Shown: positions 1 to 7,234, counted from the stretch's first letter. The stretch is 12,764 nucleotides of DNA from Gammaproteobacteria bacterium (GCA_020027415.1 JAHRAW010000133.1:1-12764); one strand, 5' to 3'. The notes: generated by a model from the letters alone, not told the origin. Program-made: numbers and translations.

Positions 1-1
1 T

Positions 2-1174
2 GAGACCAATGCGGTGGTGGATCAAATTAAGCGGGGACTGGAACGGGAAGGCATGGGAGATTTGGTGCAGTCCATTCATGTGGGCGACCCGCAGCAACCG
101 AATCGGCGGGCGATTAATCGCAACCCGAAGTTTGCTTCCGCGCAAATTTTTCTGCCCAAAGTGTTGCGCGTTACCGAACATGAAACGCGCGAACTGGATT
201 ATGAAGAGGATATTTTGTATGCGCTGGAGTGGGGTGATTTAGAGGTTGCGGAATTGGTTGAGCGGATACCGAAAAATTACCAAGCGGCGGAGCGGCAACT
301 GCGCAAGATATGGCTGGAAGATTCCGCCGCGCAACCCTCGGCGGTGAAAAATAAAACCACTCAATCGCACTCTTCGCCGCCCGAACCGCCGGCTTTTGAT
401 TGCGCTTATGCAACCCAATTTATTGCGGATATTGTCACCAATCCTTGGCGCGCGCGTGAGATTGTCGGCGCGGTGGTGCGCGCTTTGCAAGCGCGCGGAA
501 TCGCGGAAGCGGAGTTGGCGAAGTTGGGCGGCTATATTTTAGAAGCGTTGCGCAAGTGGCTGCTTGAGCAACGCGATGCGCGCGCCGAAAAACGCTTTCG
601 CGAACAGGTGCACGCCGGCTGTATTCAGTTTCACCTGCGAGGTGACGCCGACTTCCAGCGCGCGCATTGGCAAATGCCGTCGCAGACGCAAACGACTCAG
701 CGGCAAGGGGCGACGTGCTTGGTGGGCGCGCATGGCGGCGCGTTACAAAAAAGTTTGTTTCAGCCGATTTATCAAGCGGACTTGAACGAGGATGAGCGCA
801 CGGTTGCGGTGTATATGGACGGCGCGGAAACTTTGAAATGGTGGCATCGCAATGTCTCCCGCCATCAGTATTATTTGCAAGGTTGGCGGCGGGATAAAAT
901 TTATCCGGATTTTATCTGCGCAAGACAAACCGATGCGTATGGCGTGCAAAAATTGATGGTGCTGGAAATGAAAGGCGACCATCTCGCCGGCAACAAAGAC
1001 ACCAACTATAAAAAAGCGATGCTAAACTTGCTGACGGATACCTTCGTTGAAACCCATGCCGACCGCATTGGGGAAGCCGATTTGGTGGGCAATGATGGCA
1101 CCGAGGTGCATTGTGATTTGGTGCTGTTTTCCAATTGGAAAGAACGCTTGCCGCGCTTGTTGGCGGCGCGCTAA
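2..1174 (+). CDS. Type III restriction enzyme Res subunit (or related DEAD/DEAH helicase-nuclease), C-terminal part; 5' end outside the window
   Basis: The reading frame is already open at base 2, so this is the C-terminal ~390 residues of a larger protein. Type III Res subunits usually have about 900-1000 residues. The visible part lies after the helicase motor. It holds a linker rich in Ser, Pro and Gln (around bases 310-400) and then a conserved segment containing WWHRN, YPDF (bases 902-913) and LEMKG (962-976). The Asp of YPDF and the Glu and Lys of LEMKG fit the PD-(D/E)xK nuclease core of Res subunits, which cut DNA near unmethylated sites together with a Mod methyltransferase. The helicase motifs and any mod gene would lie upstream, beyond the window, so whether the system is complete cannot be judged. 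The frame is intact to a TAA stop with no sign of decay. The family call is firm. Assignment to true type III rather than a solitary helicase-nuclease is an inference. Confidence 0.8.
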   Translation, partial: ETNAVVDQIKRGLEREGMGDLVQSIHVGDPQQPNRRAINRNPKFASAQIFLPKVLRVTEHETRELDYEEDILYALEWGDLEVAELVERIPKNYQAAERQLRKIWLEDSAAQPSAVKNKTTQSHSSPPEPPAFDCAYATQFIADIVTNPWRAREIVGAVVRALQARGIAEAELAKLGGYILEALRKWLLEQRDARAEKRFREQVHAGCIQFHLRGDADFQRAHWQMPSQTQTTQRQGATCLVGAHGGALQKSLFQPIYQADLNEDERTVAVYMDGAETLKWWHRNVSRHQYYLQGWRRDKIYPDFICARQTDAYGVQKLMVLEMKGDHLAGNKDTNYKKAMLNLLTDTFVETHADRIGEADLVGNDGTEVHCDLVLFSNWKERLPRLLAAR

Positions 1175-1176
1175 TT

Positions 1177-1222
1177 GCCGATTGCCAACACCGCGCAAAC
1201 CACCCTCAGCAAAACAATCGGC
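1177..1222. repeat. 8-bp inverted repeat between res and the MFS gene
   Basis: GCCGATTG (1177-1184) is matched by its exact reverse complement CAATCGGC (1215-1222), 30 bases apart, filling the gap between the two genes. It could be a weak terminator stem or a regulator site for the MFS gene that starts 14 bases further on. No T-run follows, so a terminator is doubtful, and chance cannot be excluded. Confidence 0.35.
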
Positions 1223-1236
1223 GGCATGATGTGTAG

Positions 1237-2367
1237 ATGAATAAAAATCTGTGGATTACTCTCGGCATGACGTTTCTATCGTTTTGCACGCTGTATACTC
1301 CGCAACCCATTTTGCCCCTGCTCAGCGACGAGTTTGGCGTTCAGCCCGCCACCAGCGCGTTGTTGGTGACGCTCACTTTGGCGCCGTTGGGGTTGGCGCC
1401 CATCGTGTATGGCTATTTCCTGCAAGCGATACCCGCGCGCAGCATGTTATATGCGGCGGTTTCGCTGTTGATTATTGACCAACTGGCATTTTTCGCCGCC
1501 ACCGAGTTTTGGCATTTGTGCGTGTTGCGCTTGGTGCAAGGGCTGTTGTTGCCCGCCATCTTCACCTCGCTGATGACCTATTGCGCGACCATGGCGGCGC
1601 CCGGCAAGGTACAACAAACCATGGGCTGGTATGTCGCCGCCTCCATCCTCGGCGGCTTCAGCGGGCGCGCCCTCGGCGGGTTGTTTGCGGAATATCTCCA
1701 CTGGCAATGGGCGTTCGCCAGCTTAGGCTTGATGCTGATGCCGATGTGGTTCATGCTGCGCTACCTGGACGCCGATGCCGAAATTAATTTTCAGCGTTTG
1801 GATTTGCGCAGCATCAAACGCGTGTTGGCGAATCCGAACTATCGCAATATTTATGTGGTGTTGGGCTGCTGTTTTCTGGTGTTCGCCGGGCTGCTTAATT
1901 TATTGCCGTTCCGCTTGCATGAAATCAATCAAGCGTTCAACGCGGCGGAAATTTCCATGTTTTATCTCGGCTATTTGGCGGGTATTCCCATCGCCATTCT
2001 TGCCGAGCGGGTGTTGCGCGCGGTCGGCAATATCGCGCGCGCCTTGCTCATCGGCGTGGCCGTCAATGCCGGCGGTTTGTTCGCCGCCATGTCGCCCAAC
2101 TCAGCCGCGCTGTTCGCCGCCATGTTCGCGCTCGCTGCCAGTCTATTTTTCATCCATGCGAGTTTATCCGGCTTAGCAAATCGGTTAGCCACCGAACACA
2201 AGGGCGTGGTGAACGGGCTTTATGTGTCGGTTTATTATTTGAGCGGCGCGGCGGGGTCGTGGCTGTCCGGAGTGGCGTACTTGCAATTCGGCTGGCTCAT
2301 ATTGACGCTGCTTTGCATGTGCATATTGATGGGCGCGGCGCTGTTTGTGGTACACATCCGCGCATGA
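1237..2367 (+). CDS. Major facilitator superfamily (MFS) transporter, drug:proton antiporter-like
   Basis: The protein has 376 residues and is almost entirely hydrophobic helices, fitting 12 membrane segments in the inner membrane, at the short end for the superfamily. The N-terminus (WITLGMTFLSFCTLYTPQPI) and the segment RLVQGLLLPA are typical of the DHA1 group of 12-helix efflux permeases related to E. coli YnfM. The stretch YVAASILGGFSGRALGG resembles the antiporter motif C region in helix 5. The usual motif A in loop 2-3 (GxLaDRxGrr) is degenerate here, reading GYFLQAIPARS. The substrate cannot be told from sequence. The ATG at 1237 was chosen because it opens directly into helix 1. It has no clear Shine-Dalgarno, and the TGA of a five-codon reading frame overlaps it. 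The gene lies 62 bases after res, so read-through from that gene is possible. Confidence 0.88.
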   Translation: MNKNLWITLGMTFLSFCTLYTPQPILPLLSDEFGVQPATSALLVTLTLAPLGLAPIVYGYFLQAIPARSMLYAAVSLLIIDQLAFFAATEFWHLCVLRLVQGLLLPAIFTSLMTYCATMAAPGKVQQTMGWYVAASILGGFSGRALGGLFAEYLHWQWAFASLGLMLMPMWFMLRYLDADAEINFQRLDLRSIKRVLANPNYRNIYVVLGCCFLVFAGLLNLLPFRLHEINQAFNAAEISMFYLGYLAGIPIAILAERVLRAVGNIARALLIGVAVNAGGLFAAMSPNSAALFAAMFALAASLFFIHASLSGLANRLATEHKGVVNGLYVSVYYLSGAAGSWLSGVAYLQFGWLILTLLCMCILMGAALFVVHIRA

Positions 2368-2376
2368 ATGGGAAAT

Positions 2377-2432
2377 TGATACACTGATATACTGAACAAC
2401 CAATCAACTTAACTAAGTAACTAAGGGATAAC
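2377..2432 (+). repeat. Degenerate 8-bp periodic leader upstream of the FadL-type gene
   Basis: The short gap before the outer membrane protein gene can be read as consecutive 8-mers: TGATACAC, TGATATAC, TGAACAAC, CAATCAAC, TTAACTAA, GTAACTAA, GGGATAAC. Neighbouring units share 5-7 of 8 positions in several cases, most clearly units 1 and 2, and 5 and 6. TATACT at 2388-2393 inside it would make a good -10 box, but the hexamer 17 bases upstream (TGAATG) is a poor -35. The region is far more AT-rich than its flanks, as expected of a promoter and leader. AGGGA at 2424-2428 is the likely ribosome binding site for the GTG start at 2440. Confidence 0.4.
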
Positions 2433-2439
2433 GGATACC

Positions 2440-3750
2440 GTGAAATTTTTTTACCGCCGCCTAAGCGCGGCAGTGGGCGCGGCGGTTTTATGCGCGCTCA
2501 TCAATAGCGTCGCGTTCGCCGCCGGCTTTCAAGTAAGTGAAACCACCGTTAGCGGTTTGGGGCGCGCGTTCGCCGGCGCCGGAATCTCGGCTGAGGGACC
2601 GGCGGATATGTTTCACAACCCCGCCGGGCTAATGCTCGGCAACGGCAAGCAGTTTGAAATCGGGTTGCATAGCATCGCTCCGCATGCCAAATATGTAGAC
2701 CGCGGCTCCACCATCCGCCTGTTGCAACCGCCGCCGGCCGCGCCGCGCACCATACCGCTCAGCGGCGCGCGTTCGGATGGCGGTGAAGTCGCGTGGGTGC
2801 CAAATTTTTACTACGCCGCCGATCTCAGCGCCGACCTGCGCTACGCTGTCGGCGTCACTTCGCCGTTCGGCTTGACCACCGCCTACGCCGCCAACTGGGT
2901 AGGCCGCTACCACGCGATTAAATCCGCTTTGCGCACGCTGGAAGTCAATCCCGCAATCGCGTGGCGCGCCAAACCCGGTTTCAGCCTCGGCGCCGGGCTC
3001 ACCGTGCTGGCGGCGGATATTGAATTGAGCCGCGCGCAGTTCACCGGCGTCGGTGGCGCGGACGCACGCGCCACTGTGACCGGCGATGCCACCGCGCTTG
3101 GCTTCAATTTCGGCGTCGTGGTTGGCGAGCAAAACGGACGCGCGCGCTTCGGCTTCGGTTATCGTTCCGCGGTCGCGCTTCAAGTGGACGGCGATTTGCG
3201 CATTCCGGCATTAAGCGTGCGCACCTCAGCGCGCGCCGATGTCACCCTGCCCGCCACCGCCTACCTATCCGGCTTTAAGAAGCTCAGCGAAAAAACCGAC
3301 TTGCTCGCCACCATCCGCTGGACCGATTGGAGCCAGTTTGACGAACTGCGGATTGACTTCGGCGGCGGCTTGCCGTCCTCCATTGACCGACAAAACTGGG
3401 CGGATGCCAACACTTACAGCCTTGGTTTCAATTATCGCCCGAACCGACAATGGACGCTCCGCGGCGGCGTTGCCAGAGATGAATCACCGCTTAAAAGCCG
3501 CGCGTTCCGCAGTGCACGCATTCCGGACACCGCGCGCGACTGGCTGACGGTCGGCGGCGCCTATCAAGCCTCCGCTACGCTGCGCGTGGATTTTTCGTTC
3601 GCGCATCTGTTCACTGACGAGGCGCCGATTCGCCAAACCACCGACCTAATCGCGGCCCAACCCGGAGTCGCCACCGCCCGTTTGAACGGCGTTTACCAAG
3701 ACACCGAAGCAAACATTTTCGCCATGCAGTTTTATTTCACGTTGCGCTGA
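2440..3750 (+). CDS. FadL/TodX (OMPP1) family outer membrane channel
   Basis: The protein has 436 residues, a normal length for this family, which forms 14-stranded beta-barrels that take long-chain fatty acids or other hydrophobic compounds across the outer membrane. The first ~27 residues form a Sec signal peptide: two Arg (6-7), a hydrophobic stretch (10-25) and an AFA cleavage site at 25-27. The mature N-terminus (AGFQVSETTVSGLGRAFAGA) and the NPAGL motif at residues 60-64 are family hallmarks of the N-terminal hatch. The C-terminal two thirds alternate polar and hydrophobic residues, as in beta strands. The protein ends FYFTLR, with Arg after the last strand rather than the usual final aromatic residue. 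Translation starts at GTG, which places the signal peptide in frame. Whether the substrate is fatty acid or an aromatic hydrocarbon is not resolved. Confidence 0.9.
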   Translation: MKFFYRRLSAAVGAAVLCALINSVAFAAGFQVSETTVSGLGRAFAGAGISAEGPADMFHNPAGLMLGNGKQFEIGLHSIAPHAKYVDRGSTIRLLQPPPAAPRTIPLSGARSDGGEVAWVPNFYYAADLSADLRYAVGVTSPFGLTTAYAANWVGRYHAIKSALRTLEVNPAIAWRAKPGFSLGAGLTVLAADIELSRAQFTGVGGADARATVTGDATALGFNFGVVVGEQNGRARFGFGYRSAVALQVDGDLRIPALSVRTSARADVTLPATAYLSGFKKLSEKTDLLATIRWTDWSQFDELRIDFGGGLPSSIDRQNWADANTYSLGFNYRPNRQWTLRGGVARDESPLKSRAFRSARIPDTARDWLTVGGAYQASATLRVDFSFAHLFTDEAPIRQTTDLIAAQPGVATARLNGVYQDTEANIFAMQFYFTLR

Positions 3751-3805
3751 GTATCTGCTGAGATTTCGCTGATCTCCGCTGGGCTTTTGCTGCGCCTCTT
3801 ACCGA

Positions 3806-3834
3806 TTGCTTTTAATCATCGCAAGCGGTATACT
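3806..3834 (+). promoter_or_regulatory. Sigma-70-like promoter for tpiA-secG-tRNA-Leu
   Basis: TTGCTT (3806-3811) and TATACT (3829-3834) are separated by exactly 17 bases, a near-consensus -35/-10 pair. It lies 38 bases before the tpiA start codon, in the 122-base gap after the FadL-type gene. Transcription would begin near 3841. Confidence 0.65.
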
Positions 3835-3872
3835 CCGCACCCTTCTAATCACCGCGATTTTGGAGAACCGCA

Positions 3873-4649
3873 GTGCGACGCAAACTGGTGGTAGGAAACT
3901 GGAAGATGCATGGCGACCAAGCCATGACCACGGCGTTGTGCGCGGAGATTGCGCGCGGAGTTAAGCAAGCGATTGCCCGCGCCGCCGACCCAGCAAGCGT
4001 GGCGGAAGTCGCGCTCTGCCCGCCGCATATACTGATTCCACTGGCGGCAACGGCGTTGGCGGACAGCGAGGTGGCGGTCGGCGCGCAGGATGTGGACGCG
4101 CATGCCAACGGTGCTTTCAGCGGGCAAATTTCAGCCGACATGTTGGTTGACAGCGGTTGTCGCTATGTCATTGTCGGGCATTCCGAGCGCCGCACGCACT
4201 ATCACGAAACCGATGCATTGGTGGCGCAAAAAACCGCGACGGCGTTAGCCGCCGGGCTCAGCGCCATCGTTTGTTGCGGGGAGACCATGGCGCAACGGCA
4301 AGCCGAGCGCACCGAACAAGTGGTGGAGCGACAACTGGCGGCGGCGCTGGACGGCATCGGGGCGGCGGATTTTGCCAACTTGGTCATCGCATATGAACCG
4401 GTGTGGGCGATTGGTAGCGGCGTGACCGCCACGCCGACGCAGGCGCAACAGGCGCATCACTTCATCCGCCAACGCCTTGCCGCCCACAACCCACGCGCCG
4501 CTACATGCCGTATACTATACGGCGGCAGCATGAAACCGCAAAACGCCGCGGCTTTGCTCGCCAACGCCGATATTGACGGCGGACTAATCGGCGGCGCGGC
4601 TTTACAGGCAAGCGACTTCCTTGCCATCTGCAACGCCGCCGCCACCTAA
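3873..4649 (+). CDS. tpiA: Triosephosphate isomerase
   Basis: This enzyme interconverts dihydroxyacetone phosphate and glyceraldehyde 3-phosphate in glycolysis and gluconeogenesis, as a soluble homodimer. All catalytic landmarks are present: GNWKMH with Asn9 and Lys11, VGHSERR with His103, YEPVWAIGSG with the catalytic base Glu175 and the start of flexible loop 6, and the phosphate-binding YGGS at 216-219 and GLIGGA at 237-242. At 258 residues it is close to the usual ~250. The start is a GTG with GGAGA 6 bases upstream (3862-3866), which fits the conserved N-terminus. It sits 38 bases downstream of a strong promoter and 13 bases before secG, so the two are almost certainly co-transcribed. 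Confidence 0.97.
   Translation: MRRKLVVGNWKMHGDQAMTTALCAEIARGVKQAIARAADPASVAEVALCPPHILIPLAATALADSEVAVGAQDVDAHANGAFSGQISADMLVDSGCRYVIVGHSERRTHYHETDALVAQKTATALAAGLSAIVCCGETMAQRQAERTEQVVERQLAAALDGIGAADFANLVIAYEPVWAIGSGVTATPTQAQQAHHFIRQRLAAHNPRAATCRILYGGSMKPQNAAALLANADIDGGLIGGAALQASDFLAICNAAAT
4507..4523. repeat. 17-bp perfect palindrome inside tpiA
   Basis: GCCGTATA and TATACGGC flank a single central C. The palindrome covers the codons for CRILYG in the phosphate-binding YGGS motif, so part of it is dictated by protein conservation. It contains a TATACT hexamer (4511-4516) about 150 bases before secG but has no matching -35. It may be a protein-binding site or chance. Confidence 0.35.
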
Positions 4650-4662
4650 CTGGAATTGTTCA

Positions 4663-5076
4663 ATGTTAGCCAACATCCTACTCGTTCTACATTTACTGGT
4701 GGCGGTCGCCATCGTAATATTGGTGCTGTTGCAACAGGGCAAAGGCTCAGACATGGGCGCGGCGTTCGGCGGCGGCTCTTCGCAATCGCTGTTCGGTGCG
4801 CGCGGCTCCGCCAACTTCCTCAGCCGCGCGACCTCGCTATTGGTGGCGTTTTTCTTTCTCTCCAGCATGACGTTGGCGTATCTCTACACCCACCAAAGCG
4901 GAGCGACCAGCGTGTTCGGCAACACCTCTTCCTCCTCAGTGACTGATTCTAGCGCTGACTCTGATGCTGATTCCGACTCACCGCTGTCGGAAGCGGATAC
5001 GCCGCCGGTCACCGAACAACCAACCGACCCATCCGATGTGCCGTCCGCGCCGGCCGAATCCGAAGCAACCAAATAG
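4663..5076 (+). CDS. secG: Protein-export membrane protein SecG
   Basis: SecG is the small auxiliary subunit of the SecYEG translocon in the inner membrane. The 137-residue product has the family layout: helix 1 (about 3-23), the diagnostic cytoplasmic loop LLQQGKGSDMGAAFGGGSSQ (22-41) followed by SLFG, helix 2 (about 55-75), and then a low-complexity tail of ~60 residues rich in Ser, Asp, Pro and Glu. Tails of this kind vary in SecG and are dispensable in known cases. The ATG at 4663 is chosen because helix 1 begins immediately there. An in-frame ATG at 4621 lies inside tpiA and would add only an implausible Pro-rich extension. The ribosome binding site is weak (TGGA at 4651-4654). The gene follows tpiA by 13 bases and precedes a tRNA gene by 29, the arrangement usual in many Pseudomonadota. 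Confidence 0.95.
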   Translation: MLANILLVLHLLVAVAIVILVLLQQGKGSDMGAAFGGGSSQSLFGARGSANFLSRATSLLVAFFFLSSMTLAYLYTHQSGATSVFGNTSSSSVTDSSADSDADSDSPLSEADTPPVTEQPTDPSDVPSAPAESEATK

Positions 5077-5105
5077 GCGGCTTTCGGCGTCGCCAATCAT
5101 CTGTT

Positions 5106-5190
5106 GCCGAAGTGGTGGAACTGGTAGACACGCTGTCTTGAGGGGGCAGTGGAGCGATCCGTGCGGGTTCGAGTCCCGCCTTCGGCACCA
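5106..5190 (+). tRNA. tRNA-Leu (anticodon GAG)
   Basis: The 85-base sequence folds as a class II tRNA. The acceptor stem is GCCGAAG paired with CTTCGGC (5180-5186), with discriminator A and an encoded CCA end (5188-5190). The anticodon stem is CTGTC/GGCAG with loop TTGAGGG, giving anticodon GAG at 5140-5142. The long variable arm that marks Leu tRNAs is GGA-GCGA-TCC. The T arm is GCGGG TTCGAGT CCCGC. GAG reads CUC and CUU leucine codons. It follows secG closely and is probably processed from the tpiA-secG transcript. Confidence 0.97.
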
Positions 5191-5243
5191 TCCGCTTATT
5201 TGCCGCTTGCTTTAACATGAGCCCCCCAGCGCGCGGCGGGAAA

Positions 5244-6296
5244 CTACGCAAACGCCGGCATCACTTCGCCGCAGAACAACTCAAGCGATTTCTTTTGCGG
5301 TTGATGCGCCAGCCCCATACTGGCGTAGTAGATGAAGGCATCCACGCCGAGTTCTTCATAGCGTTTCAACTTTTCAATCACTTGCGCCGGGGTGCCGAAC
5401 ATTAGATTCTCGCGGAGCGTTTGCGGGTCATATTGTTCTTGGTTGGCTAATTCGGCAAGCGCGATTTGCTTTGGAAAGCCGTTGTTCACATCGCCTAAAT
5501 TTCTGAACAGATTTTCAAATTGGCCAAGCGCGCATTGCACTGCGCGAATCGGCGTCTCCCATTCGCTCTGCTTGGCATACAGCGCGGTGTGGCGCATCAC
5601 CGCGAAAGTGGGGCGCGGCGGCGGCGTTGCGCGCTGACTTGCCTGGGCGGCGACCGCTTCATCCAGCCGCGCTTTATACAATTCCACTTCGGAAAACGGG
5701 CGCGTTAGGGGCCACGACATAATGTTGCAACCGTGCTGCACCGCATAATCAAAGGTGATCGGTGCGCGCGCCGCCACCCAAATCGGCGGATGCGGTTTTT
5801 GCAACGGCTTGGGCACCGAGGTGGACGTTGGAAAGCGCCAGAACTCGCCTTGGTGTTGGTAGTCGCCAGCCCACAGCGCCTTTAACGCCGGCAACATTTC
5901 ATGCGTATAACGCCACGCATCGGTTTGTTTCAGCCCCGGACGTATGCGGTCAAACTCGCGCTGATACGCCCCGGAACCGATGCCGAATTGCAGCCGCCCG
6001 CCGCTGATTAAATCAAGCAACGCGGCTTCCCCGGCGAGTTTAATCGGATGCCAGTAGGGCGCCACCGCGACCGCCGCCCCCAGCCGGATGGTTTCGGTGT
6101 GGCTCGCCCACCAAGTTAAAATCTGAAACGGGTTCGGCGCAATGGTCATTTCCAGCGCGTGATGTTCCGCCGCCCACACCGTCTCAAAGCCCCCTCGTTC
6201 CGCCATCTGCACCATCGCCAAGGTGTGCCGCGCAACCTCCGGCATCGCGATGCGGTCGTTCATGCGTTCCAGATTAATGGCGAGTTGAAATTTCAT
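5244..6296 (-). CDS. LLM-class (luciferase-like) flavin-dependent oxidoreductase
   Basis: The 350-residue product has the length and landmarks of bacterial luciferase-like enzymes, TIM-barrel proteins that use reduced FMN or F420. These include MVQMAERGGFETVWAAEHH at residues 28-46, the barrel strand IRLGAAVAVAPYWHP at 70-84, DLISGGRLQFGIGSG at 95-109, and the PPIWVAA strand at 170-176. Such enzymes are often two-component monooxygenases needing a separate flavin reductase, which is not in this window. The substrate is unknown. The ATG at 6296 was chosen because family similarity begins at MKFQLAIN. No strong Shine-Dalgarno precedes it, and the start lies 7 bases after the stop of the upstream hydrolase gene, so translation may depend on that gene. 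The stop is TAG at 5244-5246, 53 bases from the convergent tRNA. Confidence 0.88.
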   Translation of the reverse strand: MKFQLAINLERMNDRIAMPEVARHTLAMVQMAERGGFETVWAAEHHALEMTIAPNPFQILTWWASHTETIRLGAAVAVAPYWHPIKLAGEAALLDLISGGRLQFGIGSGAYQREFDRIRPGLKQTDAWRYTHEMLPALKALWAGDYQHQGEFWRFPTSTSVPKPLQKPHPPIWVAARAPITFDYAVQHGCNIMSWPLTRPFSEVELYKARLDEAVAAQASQRATPPPRPTFAVMRHTALYAKQSEWETPIRAVQCALGQFENLFRNLGDVNNGFPKQIALAELANQEQYDPQTLRENLMFGTPAQVIEKLKRYEELGVDAFIYYASMGLAHQPQKKSLELFCGEVMPAFA

Positions 6297-6303
6297 ATCG
6301 GTT

Positions 6304-7128
6304 TTATTGTATCGCTGATTGCAGAAATTGCAGCAATGCGGTGATGAATGGGGTCGGCTGTTCCACCAATCCCAGGTGCCGCAAGCCGGGCACGATGCGC
6401 GTTTGCGCGCCGTCAATTTCGGCGGCGATGGCGCGCGCCATGCGCGGCGTGCTGCCGTGGTCATGTTCACAAGTCATCACCAAAGTCGGGCACGCAATCG
6501 GCGGCTGCGGATCTATCAGTTCCAACACGCCGTCGACCAGCACATGGCGACATTGCGCATAAACCGCCGGCTCATTCGCCGACAACCAGCGGCGGATTTG
6601 CGCAATGGTTTCGGGATGCGCGGTTTGAAATTCGGCGTTGAACCATCTTGCCATAGTACTGTCCAACGCCGCGGCGATACCATGCGTTTCACTCTGCGCG
6701 GCGCGCGCTTCAATCAATCGCTGGGCTTCTGCGCTGCGCTCATGCGGCGAATTGAAAATCGCCAAGGCGGTAACGCGGGCGGGGAAATCCATCGCAAAGC
6801 GGCGGTTAATCATGCCGCCCAACGAAAACCCGACCAGCGCGCATGCCTTGATGCGCAACTCGTCCAGCAGGGTATGCAGTTGCGCCGCAAACCCGGCAAG
6901 CGAAAAAGTGCGCGGCGGTGCGCTGTCGCCGTGGCCGCATAAGTCGTATTTCAGCACTCGGTAATGCGGCAACAACGCCGCTTCGTAGGCCCGCCAAAGA
7001 TGCCGATTCAACCCCAGCCCATGTATCAAAACCAGCACCGGTAAGCCGATATCGCCGCATAACTCATAGGCGGTGCCGTCCGCCGTTTTGCCGCCGACGG
7101 CGCGGTGGTGAGGATGGGGGCAATGCAT
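6304..7128 (-). CDS. Alpha/beta-fold hydrolase, 3-oxoadipate enol-lactonase-like
   Basis: This 274-residue soluble hydrolase shows a complete catalytic triad: the nucleophile Ser102 in GFSLGG, Asp223 in EHDHGSTP, and His251 in LRHLGLVEQP. The oxyanion-hole segment LIHGLGLN is at 34-41 and the DLCGHGDS turn at 62-69. The pattern resembles the PcaD/RutD-like part of the superfamily, which hydrolyses lactones, esters or related bonds, but the substrate is not determined. The ATG at 7128 gives a start just before the first conserved strand. No good ribosome binding site is seen there, and in-frame starts further upstream would add a poorly conserved, basic extension. It is the first gene of a minus-strand pair with the LLM oxidoreductase, 7 bases apart, and has a plausible promoter and a hairpin in its leader. 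Confidence 0.85.
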   Translation of the reverse strand: MHCPHPHHRAVGGKTADGTAYELCGDIGLPVLVLIHGLGLNRHLWRAYEAALLPHYRVLKYDLCGHGDSAPPRTFSLAGFAAQLHTLLDELRIKACALVGFSLGGMINRRFAMDFPARVTALAIFNSPHERSAEAQRLIEARAAQSETHGIAAALDSTMARWFNAEFQTAHPETIAQIRRWLSANEPAVYAQCRHVLVDGVLELIDPQPPIACPTLVMTCEHDHGSTPRMARAIAAEIDGAQTRIVPGLRHLGLVEQPTPFITALLQFLQSAIQ

Positions 7129-7150
7129 GGTTTTGTTGCGCTTTGTTTTG

Positions 7151-7179
7151 GTCGGAGACGCGGTCACATTCGTCCCTAC
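7151..7179 (-). repeat. Hairpin in the divergent intergenic region (element A)
   Basis: On the minus strand GTAGGGACG (7179-7171) pairs with CGTCTCCGAC (7160-7151), with one A-G mismatch and one bulged base. It would sit at the very 5' end of the hydrolase mRNA if the promoter at 7187-7216 is real. Its left arm resembles those of two other intergenic hairpins here (7696-7738 and 12114-12132). Confidence 0.4.
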
Positions 7180-7186
7180 GCAGCGA

Positions 7187-7216
7187 ATTTTATGGTAGGT
7201 TACGACTTCCAAGCAA
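7187..7216 (-). promoter_or_regulatory. Candidate promoter for the hydrolase-LLM oxidoreductase pair
   Basis: On the minus strand TTGCTT (7216-7211) is followed after 18 bases by TAAAAT (7192-7187), a fair -35/-10 pair with the same -35 hexamer as the tpiA promoter. Transcription would start near 7180, about 50 bases before the hydrolase ATG. It lies within the leader of the divergent DoxX-family gene, so the two directions may interfere. Confidence 0.4.
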
Positions 7217-7234
7217 CCAAATTCGGAGGCTCCA

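Noticed and set aside
2629..3183. 184-codon minus-strand open frame opposite the FadL-type gene
   Set aside because: It is a shadow frame produced by GC-rich codon use of a well-supported gene, with no domain or start signal.
3757..3800. Four GCTG-starting quasi-repeats of 10-12 bases after the FadL-type gene, including a GAGAT/ATCTC stem
   Set aside because: Similarity between units is limited to GCTG plus a pyrimidine-rich tail. The 5-bp stem lacks a T-run, so neither a repeat nor a terminator is supported.
6297..6470. N-terminal extension of the LLM oxidoreductase to an upstream ATG
   Set aside because: The extra 58 residues overlap the hydrolase gene and look unlike any LLM N-terminus. 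The family match begins at the ATG at 6296.
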